DNA of 64,000 nt, taken from Pseudothauera nasutitermitis. GTDB lineage: Bacteria; Pseudomonadota; Gammaproteobacteria; Burkholderiales; Rhodocyclaceae. Location: the NCBI RefSeq assembly GCF_004801295.1, contig NZ_SSOC01000004.1, positions 1 to 64,000 of the forward strand, in the 5' to 3' direction. This document shows, in pieces, positions 47,259 through 55,951 of the stretch. The notes under the pieces were generated by a model that was given only the letters and a program-made list of their open reading frames with translations, ran no database searches and had not been told where the DNA came from. The position numbers and the translations under genes were made by a program. Positions within the stretch are counted from its first letter, which is position 1. Each line of letters begins with the position of its first letter.

Positions 47259-48353
47259 TCAGGGCGCCATGGCGGCTTCCCATTGTCTCAGGAAGTCCTG
47301 CTGCTTGGACTGGTCCAGATAGGCCAGCAGCCCGGTGCCGATGGGAATGGGGCGGAACGCGCCGCCGAGCTGGCTGCGCAGGTCGGAGGCCGCGTGCCGG
47401 GAAACCCCTTCGCGCACCGCATGCAGCCCGGCGCTTTCGGCCAGCATGCGCTGGCCCTGCGGCGAGAGCAGATAGTCCAGCCACAGGCGCGCGGCCTCGG
47501 GGTGGCGGCCGTGGCGGGTGATCAGCGCCACCCGGCTCAGCACCAGGGTGTAGTCGCGCGGCCACACGATGCCGATGCGCGGATTGCGCCGGGCCCGCTC
47601 CAGCGCGTACGAACCGAGCAGGTTGTAGCCCAGCAGGATCTCGCCCGCGGCGATGGCGTCGAGCATCTGCGCCGAGGTCGGATAGCGCCGCACGCCCAGG
47701 GCGCCGAGGCGGTGGGCGAGCTGCCAGAAGGCGGTCGGGTTGGCCTGGGCGTCCTGGCTGAGCAGCAGCAGGCCCAGGCCGGAGCGTTCTGGGTCGTAGG
47801 TCGCCACGCGGCCGGTGAAGCGTTCGGGCTGCGCCGCCAGCAGGCGGATCAGCGCGGCGTGGCTGTCGGGCACCTCGTCCGCGGCCAGGGCGTCGCGGTC
47901 GTAGGCCATCACCACCGGCTCGTAGGTGGTGCCGAAGGCTTCCTCCTTCCACACCGCCCAGCCCGGCAGCGCGGCGGTTTCGGTGGAGCGGTGGGGGCGA
48001 GCGTAGCCGTCGTTGACCAGCTTGACCTGCAGGTCCATCGCCGAACTCCACACCACGTCGGCCACCTCCGCACCGTCCGGGGCCGCCCGCGCAGCCTCCG
48101 ACCCGGCCTCCTCCACGATGCGCCGGTAGGCTTCGTTGCTCTGCATGTCGTGGTAGGCCACCCGCACGCCCGGATGGCGCGCCTCGAAGTCGTCGATGAC
48201 CGACTGCACGATCTCCCGGTCGGTGACCGCATAGATCACCACCGCCCCTTCGCGCTGCGCCGCGGCCAGCCGTTCGCCGGCGGTCTGGGCGAACACCGGC
48301 GCAAACGGGCCGGCCAGCAGCGCGAGTAGAATGACATGCCTCAATCCGGGCAT
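47259..48353 (-). CDS. Extracellular solute-binding protein, ABC type 1 (Fe/polyamine-like)
   Basis: A 364-residue periplasmic binding protein with signal peptide (HVILLALLAGPFAPVFAQ). The mature part shows the pattern of Fe3+/AEP-type receptors: EGAVVIYAVTDREIVQSVIDDFE, GEILLGYNLLGSYA and LWLDYLLSPQGQRMLAESAG. ATG 48351-48353 follows AAGGAGGAG at about 8 nt. No permease or ATPase gene accompanies it. Instead, an aminotransferase lies downstream, and a two-component system starts 113 bp away on the other strand, suggesting a role in sensing. This is inference. Confidence 0.85.
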   Translation of the reverse strand: MPGLRHVILLALLAGPFAPVFAQTAGERLAAAQREGAVVIYAVTDREIVQSVIDDFEARHPGVRVAYHDMQSNEAYRRIVEEAGSEAARAAPDGAEVADVVWSSAMDLQVKLVNDGYARPHRSTETAALPGWAVWKEEAFGTTYEPVVMAYDRDALAADEVPDSHAALIRLLAAQPERFTGRVATYDPERSGLGLLLLSQDAQANPTAFWQLAHRLGALGVRRYPTSAQMLDAIAAGEILLGYNLLGSYALERARRNPRIGIVWPRDYTLVLSRVALITRHGRHPEAARLWLDYLLSPQGQRMLAESAGLHAVREGVSRHAASDLRSQLGGAFRPIPIGTGLLAYLDQSKQQDFLRQWEAAMAP

Positions 48354-48466
48354 CGACGCGTCTCCTCCTTGTCGGCGCCGGCCGGCCATGCGGCGGCAGC
48401 GCCTGTTTTCATGCAAGGATAAAACGTCCGCCCGGCTTACGTGCCACTTTCCGCCGCGGAGATGCC

Positions 48467-49144
48467 ATGCGCCTGCTGCTCGTGGAAGACCATGCCGAGC
48501 TGGCCGAATGGGTGGCGCGCGCCCTGCGCCAGGCCGGCTACGCCCTGGACGTGATGCGCCGCGGCGACCATGCCGACCACGCCCTGCTCACCCAGCCCTA
48601 CGACCTGGTCATCCTCGACCTGTCGCTGCCCGGCATGGACGGGCTGGACGTGCTGCGCCGGCTGCGCGCACGTGAACACGGCCTGCACGTCCCGGTGCTG
48701 GTGCTGACCGCGCGCGCCACCACCGAAGAGCGCGTGCACGGCCTCAACCTCGGCGCGGACGACTACCTGCCCAAGCCCTTCGAGCTGGCCGAACTGGAAG
48801 CGCGCATCAAGGCCCTGCTGCGCCGCAGCGGCAACCACGCCCCGCTGCTGCGCGTCGGCCGGCTGAGCTTCGACACCACCACCCGCCTGGTCAGCGTGGA
48901 CGACCGCCCGCTCGCCCTCACCCCGCGCGAACTGGCGGTGCTGGAGGCCCTGCTGTGGCGCGTCGGCCGCCCGGTGGCGCGCGAGGCGCTGTTCGAAAAG
49001 GTGTTCGACCTCGCCGCCGACGTCCGCGTCGAGGCCATCGAAATCTATGTGTCGCGGGTGCGCAAGAAGCTGGAAGGCTCGGGCGTGACGATCACCACCC
49101 TGCGCGGCCTGGGCTACCTGCTCGCCGAGGCCGGCGATGGCTGA
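48467..49144 (+). CDS. OmpR-type response regulator (TctD-like)
   Basis: A 225-residue regulator with a receiver domain (LLLVEDHAELAEWVARAL; phospho-acceptor in LVILDLSLPGMDG; the lysine of LPKPFELAEL) and an OmpR/PhoB winged helix (LTPRELAVLEALLW, ending YVSRVRKKLEGSGVTITTLRG). It overlaps the kinase gene by 8 bp, so the two are translationally coupled. By type it matches TctD, which activates tricarboxylate transport genes. Its targets could be tctCBA 7 kb away, or the divergent solute-binding protein gene, or both. Confidence 0.92.
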   Translation: MRLLLVEDHAELAEWVARALRQAGYALDVMRRGDHADHALLTQPYDLVILDLSLPGMDGLDVLRRLRAREHGLHVPVLVLTARATTEERVHGLNLGADDYLPKPFELAELEARIKALLRRSGNHAPLLRVGRLSFDTTTRLVSVDDRPLALTPRELAVLEALLWRVGRPVAREALFEKVFDLAADVRVEAIEIYVSRVRKKLEGSGVTITTLRGLGYLLAEAGDG

Positions 49145-50570
49145 CGCGGCCGCCCCGCAGTCGTCCATGCCCACGCGCTTCAGCCTGCGCCGCCGCGTGG
49201 CGGCCTGGCTGCTGCCGCCGCTGGTCATCCTGCTGCTGGTTAATGCCGTGCTGTCCTACCAGTCGGCGCTCGACGCAGTCAACCGCGCCTACGACCGCTC
49301 GCTCACCGCGGCGCTGCGCGCGGTGGCCGAGCGCACGCACTCGCTGGCCGGGCAGATCCACGTGGACATTCCCTACGCGGCCTTCGAAGTGTTCGAGGAA
49401 AGCGGCCAGGAGCGGGTCTACTACGCGGTCATCGACCCGCAGGGCGAGGTGCTCACCGGCTACGCCGGCCTCGCGCCGGACGACCCGCCCCCGCCCAGCG
49501 GCGAGGTGCACATCCGCAACGCCCGCTTCCTGGGCGAGGAAGTACGCCTGGCCGCCCAGCGCAAACGGCTCTACGACCCCGAGCTGGGCGACAGCGACGC
49601 GGTGACCATCGTGTTCGCCGAAAGCACCGGCTCGCGCGACGTGCTGGTGCGCGAGCTGTTCCTCGGCAGCCTGCGCCGCCAGCTGCTGCTGGTCGCCGCG
49701 GGCGGCGTGCTGATCATGCTCGCGCTGGCCTCCGCGTTCCGCCCGCTGCTGGCCCTGCGCAACGCCATCCGCCAGCGCCACGCGGAAGACCTCACCCCGG
49801 TGCCCGACACCAACATCCCCAACGAAGTGCGCCCGCTGATCGACGCCATCAACCACCACATGGCCCGCCTGTCGGCCATGCTGGCGGCGCGCCGGCGCTT
49901 CCTGGCCGACGCGGCCCACCAGATCCGCACGCCGCTGGCGGTGCTCGGCACCCAGGCGGAATACGGCATGCGCCAGCGCGATCCCGAGGAAATGCGCCGC
50001 ACCCTGGCGAGCCTGCACGCCAGCGTGCGCGGCGCGCGCCGGCTGGCCAACCAGATGCTCACGCTGTCGCACGCCGAGGCGGTCAACGGTCTGATCGGCG
50101 AGCGCGCCGAACTCGATTTCACCGCGCTGGCGCGCGAAACGGCGCTGGAGCTGGCGCCGCTCGCATTGCGCAAGCGCATCGCCCTCGAATTCGAAGGCGC
50201 CGACACCTCCCTCCGCCTGCACGGCAACGCCGCCATGCTGCGCGAGATGATCGCCAACCTGATCGACAACGCACTGCGCTACAGCCCGCAGGACGCCCGC
50301 GTGGTGGTCGCGGTGGCGGCCCGGGCGGGCGGCGGGGCGGTGCTGCGCGTGAGCGACAGCGGCCCGGGCATTGCGAAAACGGAACGGGAAAACGTGTTCA
50401 AGCGCTTCTACCGCATTCTCGGCCAGGGCGACAGCGAAGGCAGCGGGCTGGGCCTGGCGATCGTGCGCGAGATCTGCTGGGCCCACGGCGGGCGGATCGC
50501 GCTCAAGGACGGGGAACACGGGCGCGGCCTGTGCGTGGAGGTCGAACTACCCCGCAGCGGGAAGCCGTAA
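49137..50570 (+). CDS. TctE-type sensor histidine kinase
   Basis: A 477-residue membrane kinase. An N-terminal helix (AAWLLPPLVILLLVNAVL), a periplasmic 2CSK_N-type sensing region, a second helix (LLLVAAGGVLIMLALA), then the phosphorylation site DAAHQIRTPLAVLGTQAEY and the ATP boxes NLIDNALRYSP, DSGPGIAK and GSGLGLAIVRE. The HQIRTPLA box is typical of the TctE subfamily. Paired with the OmpR-type regulator. A neighbouring lone solute-binding protein could deliver its signal. Confidence 0.92.
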   Translation: MADAAAPQSSMPTRFSLRRRVAAWLLPPLVILLLVNAVLSYQSALDAVNRAYDRSLTAALRAVAERTHSLAGQIHVDIPYAAFEVFEESGQERVYYAVIDPQGEVLTGYAGLAPDDPPPPSGEVHIRNARFLGEEVRLAAQRKRLYDPELGDSDAVTIVFAESTGSRDVLVRELFLGSLRRQLLLVAAGGVLIMLALASAFRPLLALRNAIRQRHAEDLTPVPDTNIPNEVRPLIDAINHHMARLSAMLAARRRFLADAAHQIRTPLAVLGTQAEYGMRQRDPEEMRRTLASLHASVRGARRLANQMLTLSHAEAVNGLIGERAELDFTALARETALELAPLALRKRIALEFEGADTSLRLHGNAAMLREMIANLIDNALRYSPQDARVVVAVAARAGGGAVLRVSDSGPGIAKTERENVFKRFYRILGQGDSEGSGLGLAIVREICWAHGGRIALKDGEHGRGLCVEVELPRSGKP

Positions 50571-50580
50571 GGGCGCCGGC

Positions 50581-50597
50581 GGGCCGGCCACCGGCCC
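50581..50597. terminator. Short hairpin between convergent genes
   Basis: GGGCCGG (50581-50587) and CCGGCCC (50591-50597) form a 7-bp stem between the kinase stop and the siderophore operon end. It is symmetrical and has no T-run, so a bidirectional terminator is possible but weakly supported. Confidence 0.35.
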
Positions 50598-50602
50598 GTG
50601 CA

Positions 50603-51439
50603 TCAGGGGCGGGGCAATTCCGCGGGCGTAGGCGCCAGCGCAAAACGCAACACGCGCTGGATGCCGATCATCAGGATGGAGGCATGGTCCTCATCGGCGA
50701 AGAACTGGAAGCGCACGCGCTCCTCGCCCAGCAGCGCGCCCAGTTCGGCGGCGATGTCGCGCGCATTGCCCACCATGCGGCACTGCGCGCGGCGCTGCAC
50801 CAGTTCCTCGTAACCGGGGAAGGGGCGCTGCCAGGGCGGCACCTCGTCCTCCCACTCGCCGGCCGCGACGAACACCCGCGCATCGGCACCCGCCAGCGCG
50901 GGCAGGCGGGCGCGTAGCCCGGCCTCGTCCCACCACACCGAGGGGCTGATCGCCGCGAAATTCTGGAAGGCGGCCGGGCGCTGCGTGAGCGCATGCAGCA
51001 CGAAGAAGCCCGCCAGCGAATGGCCGAACAGGGTCTGGCGCGCCGGATTCAGCGAGAGCTCGCCGGCCAGCGCCGGCGCCAGCTCGTCGGCGAGGAAGGC
51101 CAGGAAGGCTTCCGCGCCGCCGCCCTTGTCCTGCGGCGAGAAGTCGCGCTGGCGCAGCGCGTCGGGGGAAAACAGGTGCTCGCCGCTCTGCGCGATGCCG
51201 ACCACCGCCGCCGGCGCCACGCCGGTGGCGTCCGGGCGCCGGCTGGAACGCCGGATGCCCTCGACGAAGGTGCCGAACACCGCGTTGCCGTCCAGCGCAT
51301 ACACCACCGGCCAGCCGCCCGCGGGCGGCGTGCCGGGCGGTACCCACACGCACAGGTGATAGTCGATGCCGGCGGCCGAACGCACGCTGCGCACCTGCGT
51401 GCCGCGCAGCGCCACCGGCAGGGCCGCCGCGCCGTTCAT
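50603..51439 (-). CDS. Siderophore esterase-like alpha/beta hydrolase (Fes/IroE type)
   Basis: A 278-residue alpha/beta hydrolase. The nucleophile motif GHSLAGFFVLHALTQRP is clear, an acidic residue lies in the region EWEDEVPPWQR, and the catalytic histidine is probably the one in DEDHASILMIG. Fold and context match IroE/BesA-like esterases that cut the ester backbone of ferric catecholate siderophores to free iron. No signal peptide is seen, so the cytoplasm is likely. The ATG at 51437-51439 overlaps the ATPase gene stop (ATGA); it is the last gene of the siderophore operon. Confidence 0.8.
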   Translation of the reverse strand: MNGAAALPVALRGTQVRSVRSAAGIDYHLCVWVPPGTPPAGGWPVVYALDGNAVFGTFVEGIRRSSRRPDATGVAPAAVVGIAQSGEHLFSPDALRQRDFSPQDKGGGAEAFLAFLADELAPALAGELSLNPARQTLFGHSLAGFFVLHALTQRPAAFQNFAAISPSVWWDEAGLRARLPALAGADARVFVAAGEWEDEVPPWQRPFPGYEELVQRRAQCRMVGNARDIAAELGALLGEERVRFQFFADEDHASILMIGIQRVLRFALAPTPAELPRP

Positions 51440-52251
51440 GCCGCCGGCACCTCGTCCGGGCGCAGCACGCCATCCACCATGATCTGCAACATGCCGTGCG
51501 AGCAATGCTCGGTGCGCGCACGCACGCCATACACGCGCGCCAGGGTATGCGGGGTGATGGCCTCCGCCGGCTTGCCGGTGGCCACTACCGCGCCCTTGGA
51601 GAACATCACGATGCCGTCCGACCAGCGCGCCGCGGCCTGCAAGTCGTGCAGTACCACCAGGGCGATCATGCCGCGCTCGCGCGCCAGTTCATGCACCAGC
51701 TGCATCACGCGCAGCTGGTGCTGCAGGTCGAGCGCGCTGATCGGCTCGTCGAGCAGCAGCACCCGGGGCTCGCGCACCAGCGACTGGGCCAGCGAGACCA
51801 GCTGGCGCTGCCCGCCGGACAGCTGGTCCAGGCCGTTCAGCGCCAGGTGGGTGATGCCCACGCGCTGCAGCACCTCCAGCGAACGCCGTTCGATGGCCTT
51901 CTCGCCCAGCCCGGCGTCTTCCCCGGTGGGCGAGGCGCGCAGCGCGCCGATCACGCTTTCCAGCACGGTCAGCGCCACGCCCTGCGGCAGGGTCTGCGGC
52001 ATGTAGGTGATGTGGCGGGCATGCTCGGCCAGCGACAGGCCGATCAGTTCGCGCCCGCCCAGCTTCACCGAGCCGGTGGCACGCTGCAGGCCGGCCAGCG
52101 CGCGCATCAGCGTGCTCTTGCCGGCACCGTTGGGGCCGACCAGCGAATGCACCTCGCCGGCGCGGATGTCGGGCAGGACCAGCTTGTGGATGATCTCGCG
52201 GCCGTGGTAGCCGGTGGACAGGTCGCGGACCTGGAGGAGATCGTCGGCCAT
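51436..52251 (-). CDS. Iron-siderophore ABC transporter ATPase (FepC/FecE type)
   Basis: A 271-residue nucleotide-binding subunit with Walker A GPNGAGKST, Q-loop in ITYMPQTLPQGVALTVLE, signature LSGGQRQLVSLAQSL, Walker B VLLLDEPISALDLQHQLRV and the switch histidine in VVLHDLQAAA. It starts at ATG 52249-52251, sharing a base with the permease stop. It energises import of ferric siderophore by the FecCD-type permease. The order binding protein-permease-ATPase-esterase places uptake and iron release in one transcript. Confidence 0.93.
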   Translation of the reverse strand: MADDLLQVRDLSTGYHGREIIHKLVLPDIRAGEVHSLVGPNGAGKSTLMRALAGLQRATGSVKLGGRELIGLSLAEHARHITYMPQTLPQGVALTVLESVIGALRASPTGEDAGLGEKAIERRSLEVLQRVGITHLALNGLDQLSGGQRQLVSLAQSLVREPRVLLLDEPISALDLQHQLRVMQLVHELARERGMIALVVLHDLQAAARWSDGIVMFSKGAVVATGKPAEAITPHTLARVYGVRARTEHCSHGMLQIMVDGVLRPDEVPAA

Positions 52252-53327
52252 CAGGAACGCTCCGAGCGGCGGAAGATCAGGAACAGGAACATCGGCACGC
52301 CGACGATGGCGGTGACGATGCCCACCGGCATCAGCACGCCCGGCACCAGCGTCTTGCTGGCCACCGAAGAGAGCGACATGATCAGCGCCCCAGCCAGGAT
52401 GCTGGCCGGCAGCAGGAAGCGGTGATCCTCGCCGAGCAGCAGGCGGGCGACGTGCGGGCCCACCAGGCCGATGAAGCCGATGGTGCCGACGAAGGCCACC
52501 GAAGTGGCGGCCAGCAGGCTCACCCGCAGCAGCGCCATGAAGCGCAGGCGCTGCACGTTCACACCGAAGCTGCGCGCGCGGTCCTCGCCCAGACGCAGCG
52601 AGGTGAGCTGCCCGGCGGCATGCAGGGAAAACGGCACCACCACCGCCACTACCACCGCCAGCATGCCCACGTTGGCCCAGGTGGCACGCGACAGCGAGCC
52701 CATGCTCCAGAACACCAGTTGCTGCAAGGCCTCCTGCGAGGAGATGAACTGCACGAAGGCCACCAGCGCGTTGAACGCGAACACCAGCGCGATGCCCAGC
52801 AACACCACGGTCTCCACCCCGGCGCCGCGCCGGCGGGTCATCATCTGCAGCAGCAGCACCGAACCGAAGGCGCACACGAAGGCGTTCAGCGGCACCATCC
52901 AGTCCGCCGGAATGAAGGGCAGCGAAAAGCCCAGCACGATGGCCAGCGCCGCGCCGAACGAGGCCGCCGAGGACACCCCGAGGGTGAACGGGCTGGCCAG
53001 CGGGTTGTTGAGGATGGTCTGCATCTCCGCGCCCGCCAGCGACAGCGCGGCGCCCACCAGCACCGCCATCAGCGCGTAGGGCAGGCGCACCTGCCAGACG
53101 ATGGCGGCCTGCGGCGGGGTGAGGCTGTCCGGCGCGAACAGCCCGCTCAGCACCTGCCGCGGGGTCAGCGCCGACGGCCCGGTGACCAGATCGAGCAGAA
53201 AGGCGCCCACGCACAGCACCGCCAGGCCGAGGACGATGGCCGCGCGGCGCGCCACCATGCGGCGGTAGGCGGCCAGGATGGAAGCCGCTTCGGCGGCCGT
53301 GTCATTCACCTCGATTGCGTTTGCCAA
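52251..53327 (-). CDS. Iron-siderophore ABC transporter permease (FecCD family)
   Basis: A 358-residue permease with about ten helices; it probably works as a homodimer because no second permease is present. Family segments include WQVRLPYALMAVLVGAALSLAG with AEMQTILNNPLASPFTLGVS, and VAFVGTIGFIGLVGPHVARL, plus the final PVGIVTAIVGVPMFLFLI. The start is a TTG at 53325-53327, preceded by GGGGAG at about 5 nt. It lies 45 bp after the binding-protein gene and overlaps the ATPase gene by one base. Confidence 0.92.
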   Translation of the reverse strand: MANAIEVNDTAAEAASILAAYRRMVARRAAIVLGLAVLCVGAFLLDLVTGPSALTPRQVLSGLFAPDSLTPPQAAIVWQVRLPYALMAVLVGAALSLAGAEMQTILNNPLASPFTLGVSSAASFGAALAIVLGFSLPFIPADWMVPLNAFVCAFGSVLLLQMMTRRRGAGVETVVLLGIALVFAFNALVAFVQFISSQEALQQLVFWSMGSLSRATWANVGMLAVVVAVVVPFSLHAAGQLTSLRLGEDRARSFGVNVQRLRFMALLRVSLLAATSVAFVGTIGFIGLVGPHVARLLLGEDHRFLLPASILAGALIMSLSSVASKTLVPGVLMPVGIVTAIVGVPMFLFLIFRRSERS

Positions 53328-53372
53328 ACCGACTCCCCGGAAAATTCCTCAAGCGCCGCGCCCACCGCGCAG

Positions 53373-54476
53373 CTAGCGCAGATCCACCCAGCTCGCGCCA
53401 CCATACGGCACGGCGAGGAAGCGCGTATTGATCTCGTCCAGGGTACGGCCCGGATCGAGATCCGCGAACAGTTCGGGATGCACCCAGCGCGCGAAGGCCT
53501 CGGTGGCGACGATGTCGATGGGCGAGTTGATCAGCTGGTGGGCCAGCCCGTGGGTGCGGCCGTTCTTCACCGCGCTCAACTGGGCGATGCCCTGGCGGCG
53601 GGCGATGGCCTGCAAGGAAGCCTGGGCCTGCGCGGCATCGTAGCCCACCCCCAGCACCAGACCGCCGCTCTTGGCCAGATGCGGCCCGCCGGTAGCGATG
53701 TACACCTGCGGATCGCGCGAGATCACGTACTCCATGTTCAGTTTGCCGTAGGGCGCGGTCAGCACGTCCGCGCCGATGTTGTGCCCGCCGACGAACTCGA
53801 TGTAGTCGCCCACGTTGCCCTTGCCCGGCGAGTTGCAGCAATCGGCGGTCATCCCCGCGTGGGCTTCCAGGAACACCGTGGGGCGCGCTTCCGGCGCAAT
53901 CGCCGCGACGCGCCGGGAAATCGTCTCCAGGCGCTGCTCGCGGAAGGCCACGAAGGCTTCGGCACGCTCCTGCGCGCCGGTGAGGCGGCCGAGGAGGCGC
54001 AGGCTGTCCGCCTGATTCTTGAACGGATAGGTGAAGAAGTCGATGAACACCACCGGAATGCCGGCGGCCTGCAACTGCGCCACCTGGGCGTCACTGGGGC
54101 CGCTGCCGAGCGACACCACGGCCACGTCGGGTGCCGCGGCCAGCACCGCCTCCAGGTTGAAGCTGCCGGCCGAGCTGGCCACCTGCGGCAGCTTGCCGAG
54201 CGCCGGGAATTTCTTCAGGTACTGCGCATGGGTGGCCTCGCCGATGCGGTGGATGTCGCGCGGCCAGGCCGCCAGCACCTGCACCGGATCGGCGTGCAGC
54301 AGCGCCAGCGCCACCAGGTAGCGCCCGTCGTCGATGGAGATGCGCTGGATGCGCTCGGGCACCGTCACCGTGCGCCCGCGCAGATCGACGATCTGCGCGG
54401 CCGTCGCCGGCACGGCGAAGAGCAGCGGGAACAGCACGCAGCAGGCGGCAGCAAGGCGGGACGCAAAGGATTTCAT
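53373..54476 (-). CDS. Siderophore-binding periplasmic protein (FepB-like)
   Basis: A 367-residue substrate-binding protein of the Peripla_BP_2 group. Signal peptide: SRLAAACCVLFPLLFAVPATA. The mature protein begins with AQIVDLRGRTVTVPERIQRI and has VVSLGSGPSDAQVAQLQAAG, then GNVGDYIEFVGGHNIGADVL, all typical of ferric-siderophore receptors. ATG 54474-54476 has GGAAG 6 nt upstream. It follows entA by 37 bp in the same transcript. The ligand is probably the catecholate made by the adjacent genes. Confidence 0.87.
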   Translation of the reverse strand: MKSFASRLAAACCVLFPLLFAVPATAAQIVDLRGRTVTVPERIQRISIDDGRYLVALALLHADPVQVLAAWPRDIHRIGEATHAQYLKKFPALGKLPQVASSAGSFNLEAVLAAAPDVAVVSLGSGPSDAQVAQLQAAGIPVVFIDFFTYPFKNQADSLRLLGRLTGAQERAEAFVAFREQRLETISRRVAAIAPEARPTVFLEAHAGMTADCCNSPGKGNVGDYIEFVGGHNIGADVLTAPYGKLNMEYVISRDPQVYIATGGPHLAKSGGLVLGVGYDAAQAQASLQAIARRQGIAQLSAVKNGRTHGLAHQLINSPIDIVATEAFARWVHPELFADLDPGRTLDEINTRFLAVPYGGASWVDLR

Positions 54477-54513
54477 GGCAGCTTCCGCAACGGAAAATGG
54501 GCAACGGCCGGCA

Positions 54514-55284
54514 TCATGCACGCAGCGTCGCTCCGCCATCAACATAGAGATCGCTCATGGCGACGTGGCCGGCCTGCTCGGAGAGCAGGAACATCACCGC
54601 GTGGGCCACGTCCTCCGGCAGGGCGAGCTTGCCGAGCGGGATGCCGGCCTTGTAGATCTGCGGCAGGCCCTCGATGACCCGGCGCGCGCCGCTGTCGTCC
54701 GCCCACATGCCGGTCTGCATGGGGGTCAGCGTGGAGCCGGGGGCGACGATGTTGCAGCGGATGCCCAGCGGCGCCAGCTCCAGCCCCAGGCAGCGCATGA
54801 ACATGGTGGCCGCCGCCTTGGAGGCCGCGTAAGCCGCCATGCCGTGGCGCGGCACGCCGGCGGCGTTGGAACTCACGGTGACGATGGCGCCCTGGCGGCG
54901 CGGCGCCATCACCCGCGCCAGCGCGCGCGAGACGTGGAACACGCCGTCGGCGTTCACCGCGAACACGCGGCGCCATTCGGCATCGTCGATGGTGTCCACG
55001 GTGCCGGTCTGCAGCACGCCGGCCACGTTGATGCCGAAGCCGATGGGGCCGGCTTCGCGCTCCACGCGCGCCACCAGCGCATCGACCGCGGTGGAGTCGG
55101 TGACGTCCAGTGCCTCGGCGAAGGCCGCCGGCGTGCCGGATTGTTCTTCCAGCACCGGCGCATACAGGTCGGTGGCCACCACCACGCTGCCGCTGGCGCG
55201 CAGCAGGCGCACCAGCGCGGCGCCGATGCCGCCGCCCGCGCCGGTGACCAGTGCCACCGTGCCGTCGAAGCCGGTCAGGCGCAT
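54514..55284 (-). CDS. entA: 2,3-dihydro-2,3-dihydroxybenzoate dehydrogenase EntA
   Basis: NAD-dependent short-chain dehydrogenase that makes 2,3-dihydroxybenzoate, the last step of DHB synthesis. 256 residues with cofactor motif [25 protein letters not shown], the catalytic serine in [11 protein letters not shown] and YAASKAA carrying the Tyr/Lys pair. The role is assigned with entB, entC and entE next to it. ATG 55282-55284 has GAGGGAGA upstream; the longer frame to 55311 is not needed. The gap to entB is 31 bp. Confidence 0.92.
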   Translation of the reverse strand: MRLTGFDGTVALVTGAGGGIGAALVRLLRASGSVVVATDLYAPVLEEQSGTPAAFAEALDVTDSTAVDALVARVEREAGPIGFGINVAGVLQTGTVDTIDDAEWRRVFAVNADGVFHVSRALARVMAPRRQGAIVTVSSNAAGVPRHGMAAYAASKAAATMFMRCLGLELAPLGIRCNIVAPGSTLTPMQTGMWADDSGARRVIEGLPQIYKAGIPLGKLALPEDVAHAVMFLLSEQAGHVAMSDLYVDGGATLRA

Positions 55285-55315
55285 GCCGGTTCTCCCTCGG
55301 CCAGCGGGCAAGGCT

Positions 55316-55951
55316 TCATCGCAGCACCTCCAGCAAGGCTTCGGTGCTCATCGGCACGCCGCAGGTGCGCGCGATCCAGCGCAGCGCCTGGTCGTGATCC
55401 TCGCGCGAGAAATCCGCCACCGCGTCGGCGGCGATGAAGGGCTCGATGTCGCGCTGGAAGGCCTCCACCACGGTCGCGGTGCAGCCGATGTGCGCATACA
55501 CGCCAGTGACCAGCAACTGGTCGCGCCCGCGTGCGCGCATCAGGGTTTCCAGGTTGCTGCGCTGGAAGGCGCTGTAGCGGTGCTTGACCAGCACATGCTC
55601 GCCGGCCCGCGGCGCGAGTTCCTCGACGATGGCCTCGTGTTCCGCGCTGGCGCGCATGCCCGGCCCCCACAGGTCGGCCTGCAGGCCGCGGTCGCAGCGT
55701 TCCTGGTTGCCCTTCTGGGCGGTGTAGAACACCGGCACGCCAAGCGCGCGGCTGCGTTCCAGCAGGCGGGCGAGGTTGGCGATGGCCGGCCCCAGCGGGG
55801 CGGCGTCGGGCGCGTAGGGGGCGAGGAAATAACGCTGCATGTCATGCACCAGCAGCGCCAGCCGTTCGGCGCGCGGCTGCCAGGTGGCGCGCGGCGCGGG
55901 CAGTTCGGCCTGCGCCGGCAGCGGGTAGGGGGCGATGCGCGGCAGGCCCAT
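55316..55951 (-). CDS. entB: Isochorismatase EntB without carrier domain
   Basis: Hydrolyses isochorismate to 2,3-dihydro-2,3-dihydroxybenzoate and pyruvate. 211 residues, about 70 fewer than E. coli EntB, because the C-terminal aryl carrier domain is missing; that domain is encoded separately at 62237. Catalytic features: VHDMQRYF, the lysine in YTAQKGNQ, and the cysteine in [12 protein letters not shown]. The ATG at 55949-55951 shares a base with the entE stop (TGATG). Between entE and entA in one operon. Confidence 0.93.
   Translation of the reverse strand: MGLPRIAPYPLPAQAELPAPRATWQPRAERLALLVHDMQRYFLAPYAPDAAPLGPAIANLARLLERSRALGVPVFYTAQKGNQERCDRGLQADLWGPGMRASAEHEAIVEELAPRAGEHVLVKHRYSAFQRSNLETLMRARGRDQLLVTGVYAHIGCTATVVEAFQRDIEPFIAADAVADFSREDHDQALRWIARTCGVPMSTEALLEVLR

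Noticed and set aside
52422-54677. Plus-strand open frame of about 750 codons opposite the siderophore transporter genes
   Set aside because: Antisense to three clear ABC transporter genes.
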